A DNA stretch of 64,000 bases from Saccharomyces mikatae IFO 1815 (GCF_947241705.1 NC_079260.1:496001-560000), one strand, 5' to 3'. Shown: positions 28,801 through 48,400, counted from the first letter of the stretch. Numbers and translations: made by a program. Notes: generated from the sequence alone by a model not told the origin.

Positions 28801-29723
28801 ATTAATTAAGAGTGAGTGGAAGTAGTAACGAGCGGTTGGGACTATGTAATTAGCCTCGTAGAACAGATTCTATTGTTTAACAGCAGAAAATAAAAAAAGA
28901 AAAAGTTATTTATAACGATGAACAAATCTTTTGTTGTAGCTTTCCTTCGGTTATGTGGTCTAAGATAAATGTGAATAGCTTACTGATATATAAAACAGTT
29001 ATACAGGAAAACAAAGCCAAGTGTGAATAGAAAACAAAAACAAAAGGAACAGGTCCATATTATACTCCAAAGTTTGTATTTTTGAGGTATTAATAGCACG
29101 CAATAACCAAAGACAAGAAACCAACAACCAGACCGCTAAAGCTTACTTATCAGTGTATTTTGCAAAATATGCTTTCTTTGGTATCTCGAACGCAACGCAG
29201 CGCAACCTACGAGAACCTTAACGATTTTTCACGCTTCCTCATTCTGCTGCTGCAAGAATCCTCGAGCTAGCCCTTCGTCCACTTCCTTTGGCACTTGAAA
29301 GAAAATTAGCTTTTCTTTTTCCTCATTTCTTTTTTGTCTGGAAAATTAAGGCACAGCTAGAAGGATGCTTACAGATGGAATATCTAAAATCTTAATTAAG
29401 GGGGTTCGAAGACTGCGGCGCAGCATCTCGTTCCTGGGTCGTATAGGAGGCTATGCATCCGCACACCCATCTGCGGGACACACTCCGGGGATCGTACGGG
29501 GTGATGCATACCTATTCCTAAACCTTAAGGATGCACCGGTGTTCTCCTAGATGGGATTAGACATACCCGTAGTACATGAATGTAAAAAAAGGTACAGTGT
29601 AAATAGGAGAGGTACGCCGTTCGTCATCTCTACGTACATGATTACGTTTTGTCCTTTATAATAAAATATAATATATGTAGATTTGGTTTTATATTACATT
29701 ACGTTACATCGTCATTTTCATAC
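28801..29723. other. Long intergenic region upstream of the YER158C gene with a GC-rich patch
   Basis: This 923-bp spacer contains the promoter of the YER158C gene and the 3' flank of BUR6. Most is AT-rich, but about 29398-29560 is distinctly GC-rich, with CG-containing blocks such as GACTGCGGCGCAGC, CACACCCATCTGCGG and CTCCGGGGATCGTACGGGG. GGTTCGAAGAC at 29403-29413 resembles a TFIIIC B box but lacks one conserved C, and no tRNA-like fold or A box is evident. An open frame at 29365-29550 overlaps the patch and I do not accept it as coding without comparison. The patch may be a promoter element cluster. Confidence 0.45.
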
Positions 29724-30152
29724 TTAAGCACTCTCTTCCTCCTCTTGAGTATGACTTTCTTCTGCACATACACCTTCCCTTAAGAAATCAAATTTTTCGT
29801 CGTTTAGTATAGTTTTTTTCAGTATCTCGGCGGTTATTCTCTTGGTTCCTTGTCCTCTTGCAGTTTCCCCGCTTTTTTTCACTAATAATGCTATAAAAAA
29901 CTCCAATGACCTACCCGCTATTACTGGCGTGGCCTGTGAAACTTTTCCTATATCCTCGTCAGTCTGCATTATTTTCTTTACCTTGGCCGGTGGGAAATGT
30001 GTCTTTATTCTGTCGAAGACGTCTCTTAGCTGGCCGTTGTCATTCAAGTTGCTGTTTATGCTAGGTACTGCACTACCCCCACTATTAAGTGATACCTCAT
30101 GTTCTGGTTTTATTGGTGGCAGTTGCGTCGTTAATGGTACTTGGTCTGTCAT
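29724..30152 (-). CDS. BUR6: Negative cofactor 2 alpha subunit Bur6
   Basis: This 142-residue protein is Bur6 (NC2-alpha, DRAP1). With Ncb2 it forms a histone-fold heterodimer that binds TBP on DNA and blocks TFIIA and TFIIB entry, and it also has positive roles. The histone fold covers about residues 45-120, with DRIKTHFPPAKVKKIMQTDEDIGKVS (shown here as THFPPAKVKKIMQTDED) for the first helices and FFIALLVKKS for the long middle helix. Both termini are polar and look flexible, ending in an acidic EEEESA-type tail. Length equals the S. cerevisiae protein. Confidence 0.96.
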   Translation of the reverse strand: MTDQVPLTTQLPPIKPEHEVSLNSGGSAVPSINSNLNDNGQLRDVFDRIKTHFPPAKVKKIMQTDEDIGKVSQATPVIAGRSLEFFIALLVKKSGETARGQGTKRITAEILKKTILNDEKFDFLREGVCAEESHTQEEEESA

Positions 30153-30533
30153 TAAAATGGAATAATTCTTGCTGTAATTGTTCTCCTACAAATTCTATTT
30201 TTTCGTGTCGTTTTGTTTTCTCCGTTTTTGGCTCTGAAACCCCCAAGAAAAAATTAATCCTTTTTTGTATACGTTTTTCCTTTGCTCTTTTATTTCTCAA
30301 TGCATTGCACGCCCTTTTCGCAGTTCTATTGGCTTTAAGGGTAATAGAAATAATCACGCGATTGGAACAAAATAAAAAAGAAATATTCGGCGTGAAAAAT
30401 TCGCCTCCTTAAATACAAAAAGATTCTTTCGCCTATAACGTCATAACACACGGCCACTAAAAAAAGCATGAAAACATCCCTGTATAGATATTTCGGGTAA
30501 CACCTGAAGGGTGTTCAAGAAGAAAAAATAATT
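30153..30533. promoter_or_regulatory. BUR6 upstream region with a Reb1 site
   Basis: This spacer lies between BUR6 and tRNA-Arg. It carries a perfect Reb1 consensus CGGGTAA at 30494-30500, about 340 bp before BUR6 and 34 bp beyond the tRNA 3' end. In S. cerevisiae, Reb1 makes nucleosome-free regions and can stop read-through polymerase. A role separating the tRNA unit from BUR6 is inference. Short open frames here overlap the BUR6 leader and are not supported. Confidence 0.5.
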
Positions 30534-30606
30534 CTTCCCCGCCAGGACTTGAACCTGGAATCTTCTGGTTCGTAGCCAGACGCCGTGACCATTGGGCCAC
30601 GAGGAA
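30534..30606 (-). tRNA. tRNA-Arg (anticodon ACG)
   Basis: On the minus strand this is a 73-nt cloverleaf: acceptor arms TTCCTCG and CGGGGAA with discriminator G, anticodon arm CTGGCTACGAACCAG giving ACG, and T arm with GGTTCAAGTCC as the B box. No intron. It marks the left edge of an LTR nest that begins 107 bp upstream of its 5' end. Confidence 0.97.
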
Positions 30607-30713
30607 CAAGAATTTTAACATTATTGTTATAAGGTCTCAAATAATAGCAGTGTTTCTGGACAATCCTAATATATACTATCTTAGGGAAGTAACTTGTTTT
30701 CAAAACGACTTAT

Positions 30714-31429
30714 TGTTGGAATAAGTGATTAATACTATACATTTATTCGTATAGTTCGAGTAGTTGGTGAAGGAGATTCTTTAACATGATACTAATAATG
30801 TTGGGTAATTGAATACAAACATTCTTATGATGATATCAATTAAATTGGGGTAGGGAAATTCTAATTATAGAATTTTTTGCACTTGTAAGATAAAGATCTA
30901 TTAATTGTCCAAAACCTAGTATATAAGAAATGAGATAATTGTGGAGTTTGATGTAATTGTTGGGATTCCATTTTTTATAAGGCAATAATATTAGGTATGT
31001 AGATATACTAGAAGTTCTCCTCGGGGATTTAAGAATCCATAAAAGGGAATCTGCAATTCTACACAATTCTATAAGTATTATTATCATCGTTTTATATGTT
31101 GTTATTCATTGATCCTATTACATTATCAATCCTTGCGTTTCAGCTTCCACTAATTTAGATGACTATTTCTCATCATTTGCGTCATCTTCTAACACCGTAT
31201 ATGATAATATACTAGTAGTATGACTACTAGTTAGTAGATGATAGTTGATTTATATTACAACAAGAAAATGAGTTATCACCAAAAAAGCCTATCATCAATA
31301 TTCCGAATTTATGTTTGAACCATTGGGTTTACCATAACTAATCAGCGCATGTTTTATATATCTCTCTTATATCATTTAAGAAAGAACTGCTGATTCTTTA
31401 TTATAACAACTTGCTAAACAACTAATTAT
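30714..31429 (+). repeat. Solo tau LTR (Ty4 group) split by a delta LTR
   Basis: Two pieces, 30714-30930 and 31268-31429, together give about 379 bp, close to the 381-bp LTR of the Ty4-group element at 20052. The first starts TGTTGGAATAAGTGATT and the second ends near ACAACTAATTAT. Many differences from the younger LTRs show that it is an older insertion of the same family. It lies 107 bp upstream of tRNA-Arg. Its right end is replaced by another delta at 31430. Confidence 0.88.
30931..31262 (-). repeat. Delta LTR inserted in a tau LTR
   Basis: This complete 332-bp delta lies in minus orientation inside the tau LTR. It is flanked by perfect 5-bp duplications AGAAA at 30926-30930 and 31263-31267, which are part of the tau sequence. 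It is very similar to the deltas at 1630-1961 and 26382-26713. Confidence 0.94.
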
Positions 31430-31605
31430 TGTTGTAATATAAATCAACTATCATCTACTAACTAGTATTTACGTTACTAGTATATTATCATATAGGGTGT
31501 TAGAAGATGACATAAGTTGTGAGAGGCGGTCATCGAAATAAGTGGACGCTGGAATGCAAGGATTGATAATGTAATAGTTTAATGAATGAAAATGTATAAA
31601 ATAAG
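31430..31605 (+). repeat. Partial delta LTR
   Basis: This begins TGTTGTAATATAAATCAAC directly at the right end of the tau LTR and follows the delta consensus for about 170 bp, through GATTGATAATGTAATAG, before similarity fades near 31605. It is a remnant only. In S. cerevisiae the same BUR6-SPT2 interval holds a Ty1. Confidence 0.8.
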
Positions 31606-32099
31606 CATTAAGCATTTTTTCATCGATTCTTACATCTAAGTTTACTTTTAGGTTTTTAAACAACTTTTTTTAACCAAATGTAAATATTTTTTAAAGTAAC
31701 CTATGATATTACACATATTAAAGATGTTAATAAGAAGACGTGATATGCCAATATATTTCCTAAAGAATGCCCATCAACAACTCTAATAAATCTCAGTTCG
31801 GTTTGAAAAGAATACTAAACGTGCATTTTTATTTTTACATACTTAACTTTATAAAATTATGAGGGTGTTTAGAACTGATATATATCCTGGCCCAACTGAT
31901 ACCTATCATTTCTGATACTTTTGAAGAATGTCCTACAAGGAACTAAAGAAAAAGAAAATACAATTCTGAGGGATATTCACATAAACGCTGGAACATTGAT
32001 GTAATTTGCTTCAAGGGTGCGACAATTATGAACCAAACCTGTTTGCCACACTTCAGTAGTGATGATTTCAAGTTCGTATACTAAATCCGGTACCATTTA
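31606..32099. other. Intergenic region downstream of SPT2
   Basis: This AT-rich stretch lies between the delta remnant and the SPT2 stop (SPT2 is on the minus strand). It has T-runs near 31614-31670 and may contain further decayed LTR sequence. I recognise no gene, RNA or intact element. Confidence 0.4.
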
Positions 32100-33101
32100 T
32101 TAGTGAATACCTTTCTTACGACGCTTTTTTTCTTCTTCATGCTTCTTTAACCATGCCTCTTCCCGTTTATCCTCTAATTTTGCCATTTTCCTGGCAATTT
32201 CTTCTTCTTCTAGAATTTCCATTTCATTAGCTTCCATATCGTCATCTTCAAAGTCATCGTAATCGTACTCTGAGCGTTTTTTGCCTCTATTGAACATGGC
32301 CCAAATTTCGTCGCGATCATACCCAGGGCCATTGTTATGTTTTGATCTGCGATGATCGCCCTCATCCTCATCATCTTCTATAAAATCATCCATATCATTA
32401 TCTTCTTCGTAATAGTTATCTTGATACCTTGATTTCTGTCTTTTAGAGTCCAGTTTTTCTTTTAATCTCCTATTAGGTTGAGCAAGTCCATTCGTGGGCA
32501 AGTTGAGTCTAACGGGCTTGGGTGATTCTGATAATTTCATGCCTTTATCTTTAGAAGGTGTTCCACGCAACGGTGTACTAGGAGATAACTTCTTTTGTGG
32601 CCTTCTTGAACTTTTAAAGCCAGGCTTGTTGAAATGTGGACGCTCCTTAACCACGGGTTCCGGTGACATAACCTTTGAAGGTTGTTTTTCATTATTTTCA
32701 GCTTGTTTCATTAGCTCTTCAAAGGACATCTTTTTGATAGGTTCAGGCTTCTTTCTCATGACTGGCTTTAGTGGAGCATGACTGGCTCCAATAGATCTTT
32801 TGAACCTTATTCCAAGGCCACCTTCATCATCATCATTCCTTTCCGCTTTTATCTTTTCAGATCCAGACAAGTTGTTACGCTTCCGTTTTACACCACTCTT
32901 TTTAGCCAGAGCACCATTTTTTAACAGCTCCTGCCGCCTTAGCTCCTTCAATCTCTTTACTGCAGGGTCTTCGTCTCTTATATAGTTTTTGGGTAGCAAA
33001 GAATATTCTTCGTCATTCTTTCTTGGTAATGGATCTTGAACTTTAGCTTTTGATGCAGTCGTTGATTTTCGTATTTGTGAAAGTTTGGAAAGAAAACTCA
33101 T
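32100..33101 (-). CDS. SPT2: Histone chaperone Spt2
   Basis: This 333-residue HMG-like protein binds DNA and histone H3-H4 and helps keep nucleosomes during transcription. The sequence is highly charged: basic stretches in the first 230 residues, an acidic run near residues 235-250 (DDFIEDDEDEGD), then the conserved C-terminal SPT2 domain (about 260-333) with DRDEIWAMFNRGKKRSEYDYDD and a helical tail ending KRRKKGIH. Length equals YER161C. Confidence 0.96.
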   Translation of the reverse strand: MSFLSKLSQIRKSTTASKAKVQDPLPRKNDEEYSLLPKNYIRDEDPAVKRLKELRRQELLKNGALAKKSGVKRKRNNLSGSEKIKAERNDDDEGGLGIRFKRSIGASHAPLKPVMRKKPEPIKKMSFEELMKQAENNEKQPSKVMSPEPVVKERPHFNKPGFKSSRRPQKKLSPSTPLRGTPSKDKGMKLSESPKPVRLNLPTNGLAQPNRRLKEKLDSKRQKSRYQDNYYEEDNDMDDFIEDDEDEGDHRRSKHNNGPGYDRDEIWAMFNRGKKRSEYDYDDFEDDDMEANEMEILEEEEIARKMAKLEDKREEAWLKKHEEEKKRRKKGIH

Positions 33102-33365
33102 AACTAGAATATTAAAAATTGAGCAAAACTCAAGCTCATGCCCCGCTCGTCAAGTTGTTGTTTAATTATATTATTCATTATACTGTTTCATATGCTACTC
33201 TGTGGCACCTATCCATGTGGTATTATATTAGTTGGACAAAAATAATCATGTTTGACGAAAAAGTTGGAAACCAAAATTCCCAGGTTCATTCATTATAAAA
33301 GTATATACAAAGTCCTCTTGGCCCAGATCAATTCATCTCGCATCCCCCGAGACTTTTCTCAAAAT

Positions 33366-35627
33366 TCAGTCTGTTTCTTCTGACATTTCTAGTTCTTTCA
33401 TAAAATCCGAATAATTCTCCTCAAATTCCTCATCTGTAGCACTTTCCTTCTCTTCATTGATAGGAACATAGTCCAAACTATCTTCCACTTCCGGAGATTC
33501 GTCATATGACTGCACTTCTTGATTGTTTGTATTAGGAAGGAATCCACCACCCAAAAAAACATGATTATCACCATCATTTTTTTCAACATCTTGTTCCTTA
33601 GATATGTTGGGTTCTTCCTCCACAATTTTACCATATGTGTTGTTTAATTTGCTTCGAATACGTAGTTTTAACAGCAGGTTATTCCAGTTTTCCAAAGCAT
33701 AAAGCAAGTGTTCTTTCCTATTATCATCCTCTTGAATAAACTCTATTCCATCAATGGTGACTTCGATAGCTTCCCTAAGCCACTTGGCAACAACAACACC
33801 GCTTATTACTGGCTTGACTGTACTGCCACGTTCAAACTTGAAAGACGTTACAGCAGGTGCAAATTCCACCCCTAAAAACCTAGTTGCTTTGATTGCCACT
33901 GAGCTCTCAATCAAACAACAGTTGCCAGGAATCATTGTTGGTACAAAGACCTCGATATTTCCAAATGCATTTTTGGTGATTTCACCATTTGTGCCTGCTA
34001 ATGGTGGAGTATATAGTTCTGTGTCTTCCCGGCTATATAGCCTTTCATCCTCTTTTTCTACCTCCCCTCTAAGCTTTCCAACATGTTTCTTGATCACTTT
34101 TTTGCACCTGCTGCCAGTTTTCAAAATGCGACCGTCCATATACCACTGTCTAGCACTTCTCAAATCCATTATATCACTTTTTGCGTATACTTTCAAAACC
34201 TTTCCAACTTTTCCATGCACCTTCAAATATCCACACTCTTTACATCCTGGCTTGATGATTTGAGTCGGTTTGATATCTTGTTCTAACACGTAATATGGAT
34301 GATTTTTTAAATCCTGTACCGAATCTGGTATGCCTTCACTTTCATCTCTTTGGAAAAAATACTGATCCTCGTAATCGTCAATTTTAGTTCTCTTCCTACG
34401 ATGAAGAGCATTCATAACTTTTTTGAACCATTTCTCACCAAATTTATCTTTAGTGATTCTTCTTTTCCTTACCTTAGAATTCATCCATTGGGCGTACCTT
34501 CTAGTAACGTCTCTACAGCCGTACTTTCGATCATAAGCAATCACATACCTTAGCATATTTCTTTCGGAGCATGCCACTCCTTTTGGTGCCAGCTTAGAAT
34601 GCATTCTAACCTGTTCAATGGTTTTGAGGTTTACTGGATCAACAGTTATCCATTTCTTAGAAAACTTATCCCACACTTCACACCAAAAAATTGGGTACTT
34701 CACCATATCTGTGTATGCAGTATTACAATTTAGTGAAGTGTCAATCTTCATATTGGTAAAATCTGGAGGCTGGCATGACATAACAAGTCGAGCATTCACA
34801 TTACAGGCTCGGAGCATAGCAACAAAACCCTGCAGCGAAACTTCAGAATCTCCGTAACCTCTACTGATGGCCTTTAAAAAGTTAGATCTTGTCAACGTCT
34901 TGAATTTTCTTTGGTCCTTGGAACCTATTTCAATCTCTTTCCAAGTCCTCATATACATCCCCAAGCCATCATATTTTTTGGTAATTTTCCAGTGCTTTTG
35001 CCACAGTTCCATACATTTCTTTAACCCATCTAATAGTTTTCTCGTACTTCTGAGTGGAAGCTCCTCATCCCTCTGAGGATGCAACAACTCGAATACTTTT
35101 TCAGGAACCAAGTTACTCAGTTTTCTAGATATGCGCTTACTGTTAATCCATTCATTCCGTATGGATCCATGAACCATTAGACAAACTAGAAACAACATAT
35201 GGAGATATTTTCTCCTTTTGCGTTCATCGTTGGAACACATGTTGCGGCACACTTTTCTAGCGCCATTAACATTCCTACTAGAAGGTTTAATTTCAACAGA
35301 TATATCTTTTACGCCTGCTACTTCACTGTCGCCTGTGACATCCTCAAAATCATCGGAATTATAATCTTCTTCAGATGATTGGATTTCCTCTACACTGTCA
35401 TCCGACAGCACTGTAATGATACCATCATCTGAAGAATCTAAGTTCACACTAACAACGCTTTCCCCTGGCAATTCGTTCAACCCACTTTTGAACTTCTTGG
35501 CATCTGGTAGGGGCTTATTCTTTCTTCTAAGTCTCCTTCTACCACTCAAAGGCGTGTTTTCCGTCTCTTTCTCTTTAAGAACTTTCCTAATAAGTTCAAA
35601 ATATTCCTTCGGCAGATCTTTATCCAT
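33366..35627 (-). CDS. RAD4: Nucleotide excision repair damage sensor Rad4
   Basis: This 753-residue protein is the yeast XPC orthologue that, with Rad23, recognises helix-distorting lesions and recruits TFIIH, whose helicase Rad3 is encoded later in this window. An acidic, disordered N-terminus (about 50-110) precedes the transglutaminase-like domain (about 130-430), with SLQGFVAMLRACNVNARLV and the segment WCEVWDKFSKKWITVDPV. The beta-hairpin domains follow: BHD1 from about 430 (HPYYVLEQDI), BHD2 and BHD3 up to about 630 (FVPTMIPGNCCLIES). The C-terminal 120 residues are acidic. S. cerevisiae Rad4 has 754 residues. Confidence 0.97.
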   Translation of the reverse strand: MDKDLPKEYFELIRKVLKEKETENTPLSGRRRLRRKNKPLPDAKKFKSGLNELPGESVVSVNLDSSDDGIITVLSDDSVEEIQSSEEDYNSDDFEDVTGDSEVAGVKDISVEIKPSSRNVNGARKVCRNMCSNDERKRRKYLHMLFLVCLMVHGSIRNEWINSKRISRKLSNLVPEKVFELLHPQRDEELPLRSTRKLLDGLKKCMELWQKHWKITKKYDGLGMYMRTWKEIEIGSKDQRKFKTLTRSNFLKAISRGYGDSEVSLQGFVAMLRACNVNARLVMSCQPPDFTNMKIDTSLNCNTAYTDMVKYPIFWCEVWDKFSKKWITVDPVNLKTIEQVRMHSKLAPKGVACSERNMLRYVIAYDRKYGCRDVTRRYAQWMNSKVRKRRITKDKFGEKWFKKVMNALHRRKRTKIDDYEDQYFFQRDESEGIPDSVQDLKNHPYYVLEQDIKPTQIIKPGCKECGYLKVHGKVGKVLKVYAKSDIMDLRSARQWYMDGRILKTGSRCKKVIKKHVGKLRGEVEKEDERLYSREDTELYTPPLAGTNGEITKNAFGNIEVFVPTMIPGNCCLIESSVAIKATRFLGVEFAPAVTSFKFERGSTVKPVISGVVVAKWLREAIEVTIDGIEFIQEDDNRKEHLLYALENWNNLLLKLRIRSKLNNTYGKIVEEEPNISKEQDVEKNDGDNHVFLGGGFLPNTNNQEVQSYDESPEVEDSLDYVPINEEKESATDEEFEENYSDFMKELEMSEETD

Positions 35628-35801
35628 TTTGGAGGAATTATATAACCGTTATGTCTCTGTCTGTTATCCACTTTGCACCCGGTACCATTTGCTGATCTCG
35701 TGCATATATAAACAACCGCATTTTCTATTTTCCGCCGCACTATACAGATGGTGGAAAAGTAAAGGTACTCTATACATTCTATCAATATAGATATACGTAC
35801 T

Positions 35802-36503
35802 TTATTTATAGTACTTATTGACACTCTCAAGTAGAGCAGTAAGATAATGGTCGGTAATTACCCTTTGTTCTTTTGCCAAGGCCATTTGCTCTAGCGCTTG
35901 CTGCAGTTTGGCAAGGTATTCATAGTTAGAACCACTGGGTCCATGCGACGAAGCGATGACTTTCGCAGTTTCATCCACGGTCTCTGGTCCAACAAAGGCC
36001 TCGTTGTCAACAGTGCCAATATACACAGTGGTGAGTAAAACTCGTTTACCCGTTTTATCATGGCAGGGCAATTTTTCTAGTGCTTCACCCAATTCTGCCT
36101 CGTGCTCCCGGTTGGTCTCCAGATGCACTTCAACCTGGTGCAGAGTATACCCATTCTGTTCCCTAATATCCAGATACCCTCTGACCTTTTCGGCGTGTTC
36201 TCCTGGAATATAGTACACTATTCCTATGGTAATTAAGTCGTCTGGGCCCTGAATGGGCGCGCTCTGACTATAAAGATTCACATTCTTTAAAAAGCCAGTC
36301 TGACTTAGAATTTCCTCATACGGGATCAGCGTAGCCACCCTACCAGGGTTCTCAGGCGTACCCCTATGATCGGTGGAACTCTGCCAAAACCGACGAACAA
36401 AACCGTGGATAACTGCAGGTATTCTATGCGTGTAGTGAGGCGGAGGCTTGTAAATGAGTGACCCATAGCCTAGGACCCAGATGCCACTATTGTCATTAGT
36501 CAT
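35802..36503 (-). CDS. GCG1: Glutathione-specific gamma-glutamylcyclotransferase (ChaC family)
   Basis: This 233-residue enzyme splits glutathione into 5-oxoproline and Cys-Gly in the cytosol. The ChaC signature YGSL is at residues 13-16, and the catalytic Glu is Glu115 in the REQNGYT segment. I chose the Met at 36503 (MTNDNSGIW) because it matches the start and length remembered for YER163C; an in-frame ATG nine codons upstream (36530) would add a short His-containing extension with no visible purpose. It is divergent from CHD1 across a long spacer. Confidence 0.95.
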   Translation of the reverse strand: MTNDNSGIWVLGYGSLIYKPPPHYTHRIPAVIHGFVRRFWQSSTDHRGTPENPGRVATLIPYEEILSQTGFLKNVNLYSQSAPIQGPDDLITIGIVYYIPGEHAEKVRGYLDIREQNGYTLHQVEVHLETNREHEAELGEALEKLPCHDKTGKRVLLTTVYIGTVDNEAFVGPETVDETAKVIASSHGPSGSNYEYLAKLQQALEQMALAKEQRVITDHYLTALLESVNKYYK

Positions 36504-44834
<8,331 letters not shown>

Positions 44835-45472
44835 TGCTTTATATAATTGCCTACTTTCCTATTCAACAAACTTCTCATCTATTTTTTTTCTTCCTTACTT
44901 TTTTGTCCTAAATACTAGTTATTATCCTTTGTAACCTAAATGCTCGCTCTTATTGACAAATGGCAACGTTTTTGTTATTAACTGTCAAGAGAAGTATCGT
45001 ATTACTATTAATCAATCATCATTCTTGGGTTTACTGGTTGCGGCTTTTAGACGTCTCATTATTAACGATATATTACAAGTTTTCGCGGGATTGAACAAAA
45101 GCAACACGGGAAGACAAACAAAACAGGCCTGAGGAAGAGATTGATTTACAAGATAATGACAAATCAAGTAAAGGAACTTCGCTATTTATCTTTGTATTCA
45201 ACAATCTGAAGGCACAACGCTGATAATATTTTCCGGGCAGAATTTGCTTTAGCTTTTGCTATATGATATTTTACCTTTATTAACTAAAGGTCATCGTAAT
45301 ACGCAACTCGGACAATTTTTAAAGTGATTTTTAGGGTCGCAATTAACTAAAAGTTTACCATTAGAGATTAGTTGACCAAGGAAAAGCAATAGCAACAAAA
45401 AGTTTTTGTTCCCTCATTAAGGTTGGGTTATAACAGGCAATTATTTTGAAATAAAAAAGTTAGTAAATAATC
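44835..45472. other. PAB1-DNF1 intergenic region
   Basis: This spacer contains the PAB1 3' end (T-rich near 44881-44900) and the DNF1 promoter. I see no tRNA, LTR or conserved frame. No TATA box close to the DNF1 start is convincing. Confidence 0.4.
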
Positions 45473-48400
45473 ATGTCGAGTGCTTTTCCAGGTGAAGGGC
45501 ATACTCCCATGTCGCCGTTTGAAGACACGTTTCAATTTGAAGATAATAGCAGCAATGAAGATACTCATATCGGGCCCACCCATATCGGTGATAACGTATC
45601 AAGTAATAAATACGGCCGGCCACAGGTTAACTTTAATGACGAGGCACCCAAAAATAAGCGTGAAGACGCGGAAGAGTTTACATTCAACGATGACACAGAA
45701 TACGACAACCATTCCTTCCAGCAAACACCAAAACTTAATAATGGATCTGGGACTTTTGATGATGTAGAATTAGATAACGATAATGGAGAGCCACATACCA
45801 ACTACGATGGTATGAAGCGATTCCGGATGGGCACAAAAAGGAATAAAAAAGGAAACCCAATAACGGGGAGATCTAAGACCTTGAAATGGGCTAGAAAGAA
45901 CATTCCAAACCCCTTTGAAGATTTCACGAAGGATGATATTGACCCTGGTGCCATAAATCGCGCTCAAGAGCTAAGGACTGTATATTATAACATGCCTTTA
46001 CCTAAAAACATGATAGACGAAGAAGGCAACCCCATTATACAATATCCTCGTAATAAAATTAGAACGACAAAATATACCCCACTAACATTCTTACCTAAAA
46101 ACATTTTATTCCAGTTTCATAACTTTGCGAATGTTTATTTCTTAGTTTTAATTATTTTGGGTGCTTTCCAAATCTTTGGTGTTACAAACCCTGGTTTAAG
46201 TGCCGTCCCATTAGTTGTTATTGTTATCATTACCGCAATTAAGGATGCTATTGAAGATTCTAGAAGAACCGTACTAGATTTAGAGGTGAACAATACCAAG
46301 ACTCATATTTTAGAAGGTGTTGACAACGAAAATGTCTCAACAGACAACATATCATTGTGGAGGAAATTTAAGAAAGCAAACTCAAAACTTCTTTTCAAGT
46401 TTATACAATATTGTAAAGAACATTTAACTGAAGAAGGCAAAATGAAGAGAATGCAAAGAAAACGCCATGAACTAAGAGTACAAAAGACAGTTGGAACAAG
46501 TGGGCCCAGGTCCTCCTTAGACTCCATTGACAGTTACAGGGCGTCTGCAGATTATGGCCGTCCTTCACTAGATTATGATAATTTGGAACAAGGGGTCGGT
46601 GAAGCCAATATAGTTGATAGATCTCTTCCACCAAGAACGGATTGCAAATTTGCGAAGAACTATTGGAAAAGTGTTAAGGTTGGTGACATTGTTCGTATCC
46701 ATAACAACGACGAAATTCCTGCTGATATCATCTTACTTTCAACATCAGATGCTGATGGTGCGTGTTATCTAGAGACCAAGAATTTGGATGGTGAAACGAA
46801 TTTAAAGGTACGTCAATCGTTGAAATGTGCCAATACTATAAGAACGTCGAGAGATATTGCGAGAACAAAGTTCTGGATCGAAAGTGAAGGACCTCACTCA
46901 AACTTGTATACTTATCAAGGTAACATGAAATGGAGGAGTCTTGCAGATGGCGAAACACGAAATGAACCTATTACTATCAATAATGTTCTACTTCGTGGCT
47001 GCACTCTTAGAAATACTAAGTGGGCAATGGGTATTGTCATGTTTACTGGTGATGATACAAAGATTATGTTGAACTCTGGTATTACACCTACCAAGAAATC
47101 AAGAATTTCAAGAGAGCTAAACTTTTCTGTCGTGATCAACTTTGTGCTGCTTTTCATTTTGTGTTTTGTTTCTGGTATTGCCAATGGTGTATATTACGAC
47201 AAAAAAGGCAGATCACGGTTTTCCTATGAATTTGGGACAATTGCTGGATCAGCAGCGACGAACGGATTCGTCTCATTTTGGGTTGCTGTTATTCTTTATC
47301 AATCCTTAGTCCCCATTTCATTGTATATCTCAGTAGAGATCATCAAAACTGCGCAGGCGGCTTTTATTTACGGAGATGTTTTACTCTACAATGCGAAGTT
47401 GGACTACCCTTGCACCCCAAAATCTTGGAATATTTCCGACGATTTAGGTCAAGTAGAATACATATTCTCTGACAAGACAGGTACATTAACACAAAACGTG
47501 ATGGAGTTCAAAAAATGTACCATTAATGGTGTTTCATATGGGAGGGCCTATACTGAAGCTTTAGCGGGGTTGAGAAAAAGACAAGGTATAGATGTTGAAA
47601 CTGAGGGGCGGCGTGAGAGAGCCGAAATCGCCAAGGATAGGGATACAATGATTGACGAACTAAGAGCTTTATCAGGAAATTCACAATTCTATCCTGAAGA
47701 GGTTACTTTTGTATCAAAGGAGTTCGTTCGCGATTTGAAAGGCGCCAGTGGCGAAATACAACAAAGGTGCTGTGAGCACTTCATGTTAGCATTAGCTCTG
47801 TGTCATTCTGTTCTGGTAGAAGCAAATCCAGACGATCCAAAAAAACTTGATTTAAAAGCTCAATCCCCAGATGAAGCGGCATTAGTAGCCACGGCTAGGG
47901 ACGTGGGATTCAGTTTTGTTGGAAAAACTAAAAAAGGTTTAATAGTTGAAATGCAAGGTATTCAAAAAGAGTTTGAGATCCTGAATATTCTGGAGTTTAA
48001 TTCATCCAGAAAAAGAATGTCCTGTATTGTTAAAATTCCCGGTCTAAACCCAGAGGATGAGCCTAAAGCTCTTTTAATTTGTAAAGGTGCTGATTCCATT
48101 ATATATTCAAGATTAAGCCGCCAGAGCGGTAGCAATAATGAAACAGTATTAGAGAAAACTGCTTTACATCTAGAACAGTATGCTACTGAAGGCTTGAGAA
48201 CACTATGTATAGCTCAGAGAGAATTGAGCTGGTCTGAATACAAGAAATGGAATGAAAGGTATGATATTGCTGCTGCATCATTAGCCAACAGAGAAGATGA
48301 ATTAGAAGTCGTTGCAGATTCTATTGAACGTGAATTAATATTATTAGGTGGTACAGCTATTGAAGACCGTTTACAAGATGGTGTTCCGGATTGTATAGAA

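Noticed and set aside
29365-29550. 61-codon frame over the GC-rich patch
   Set aside because: It starts in ordinary AT-rich spacer and no domain is seen; the patch itself is reported instead.
33754-34263. 169-codon plus-strand frame opposite RAD4
   Set aside because: Antisense to conserved RAD4 domains; no independent evidence of coding.
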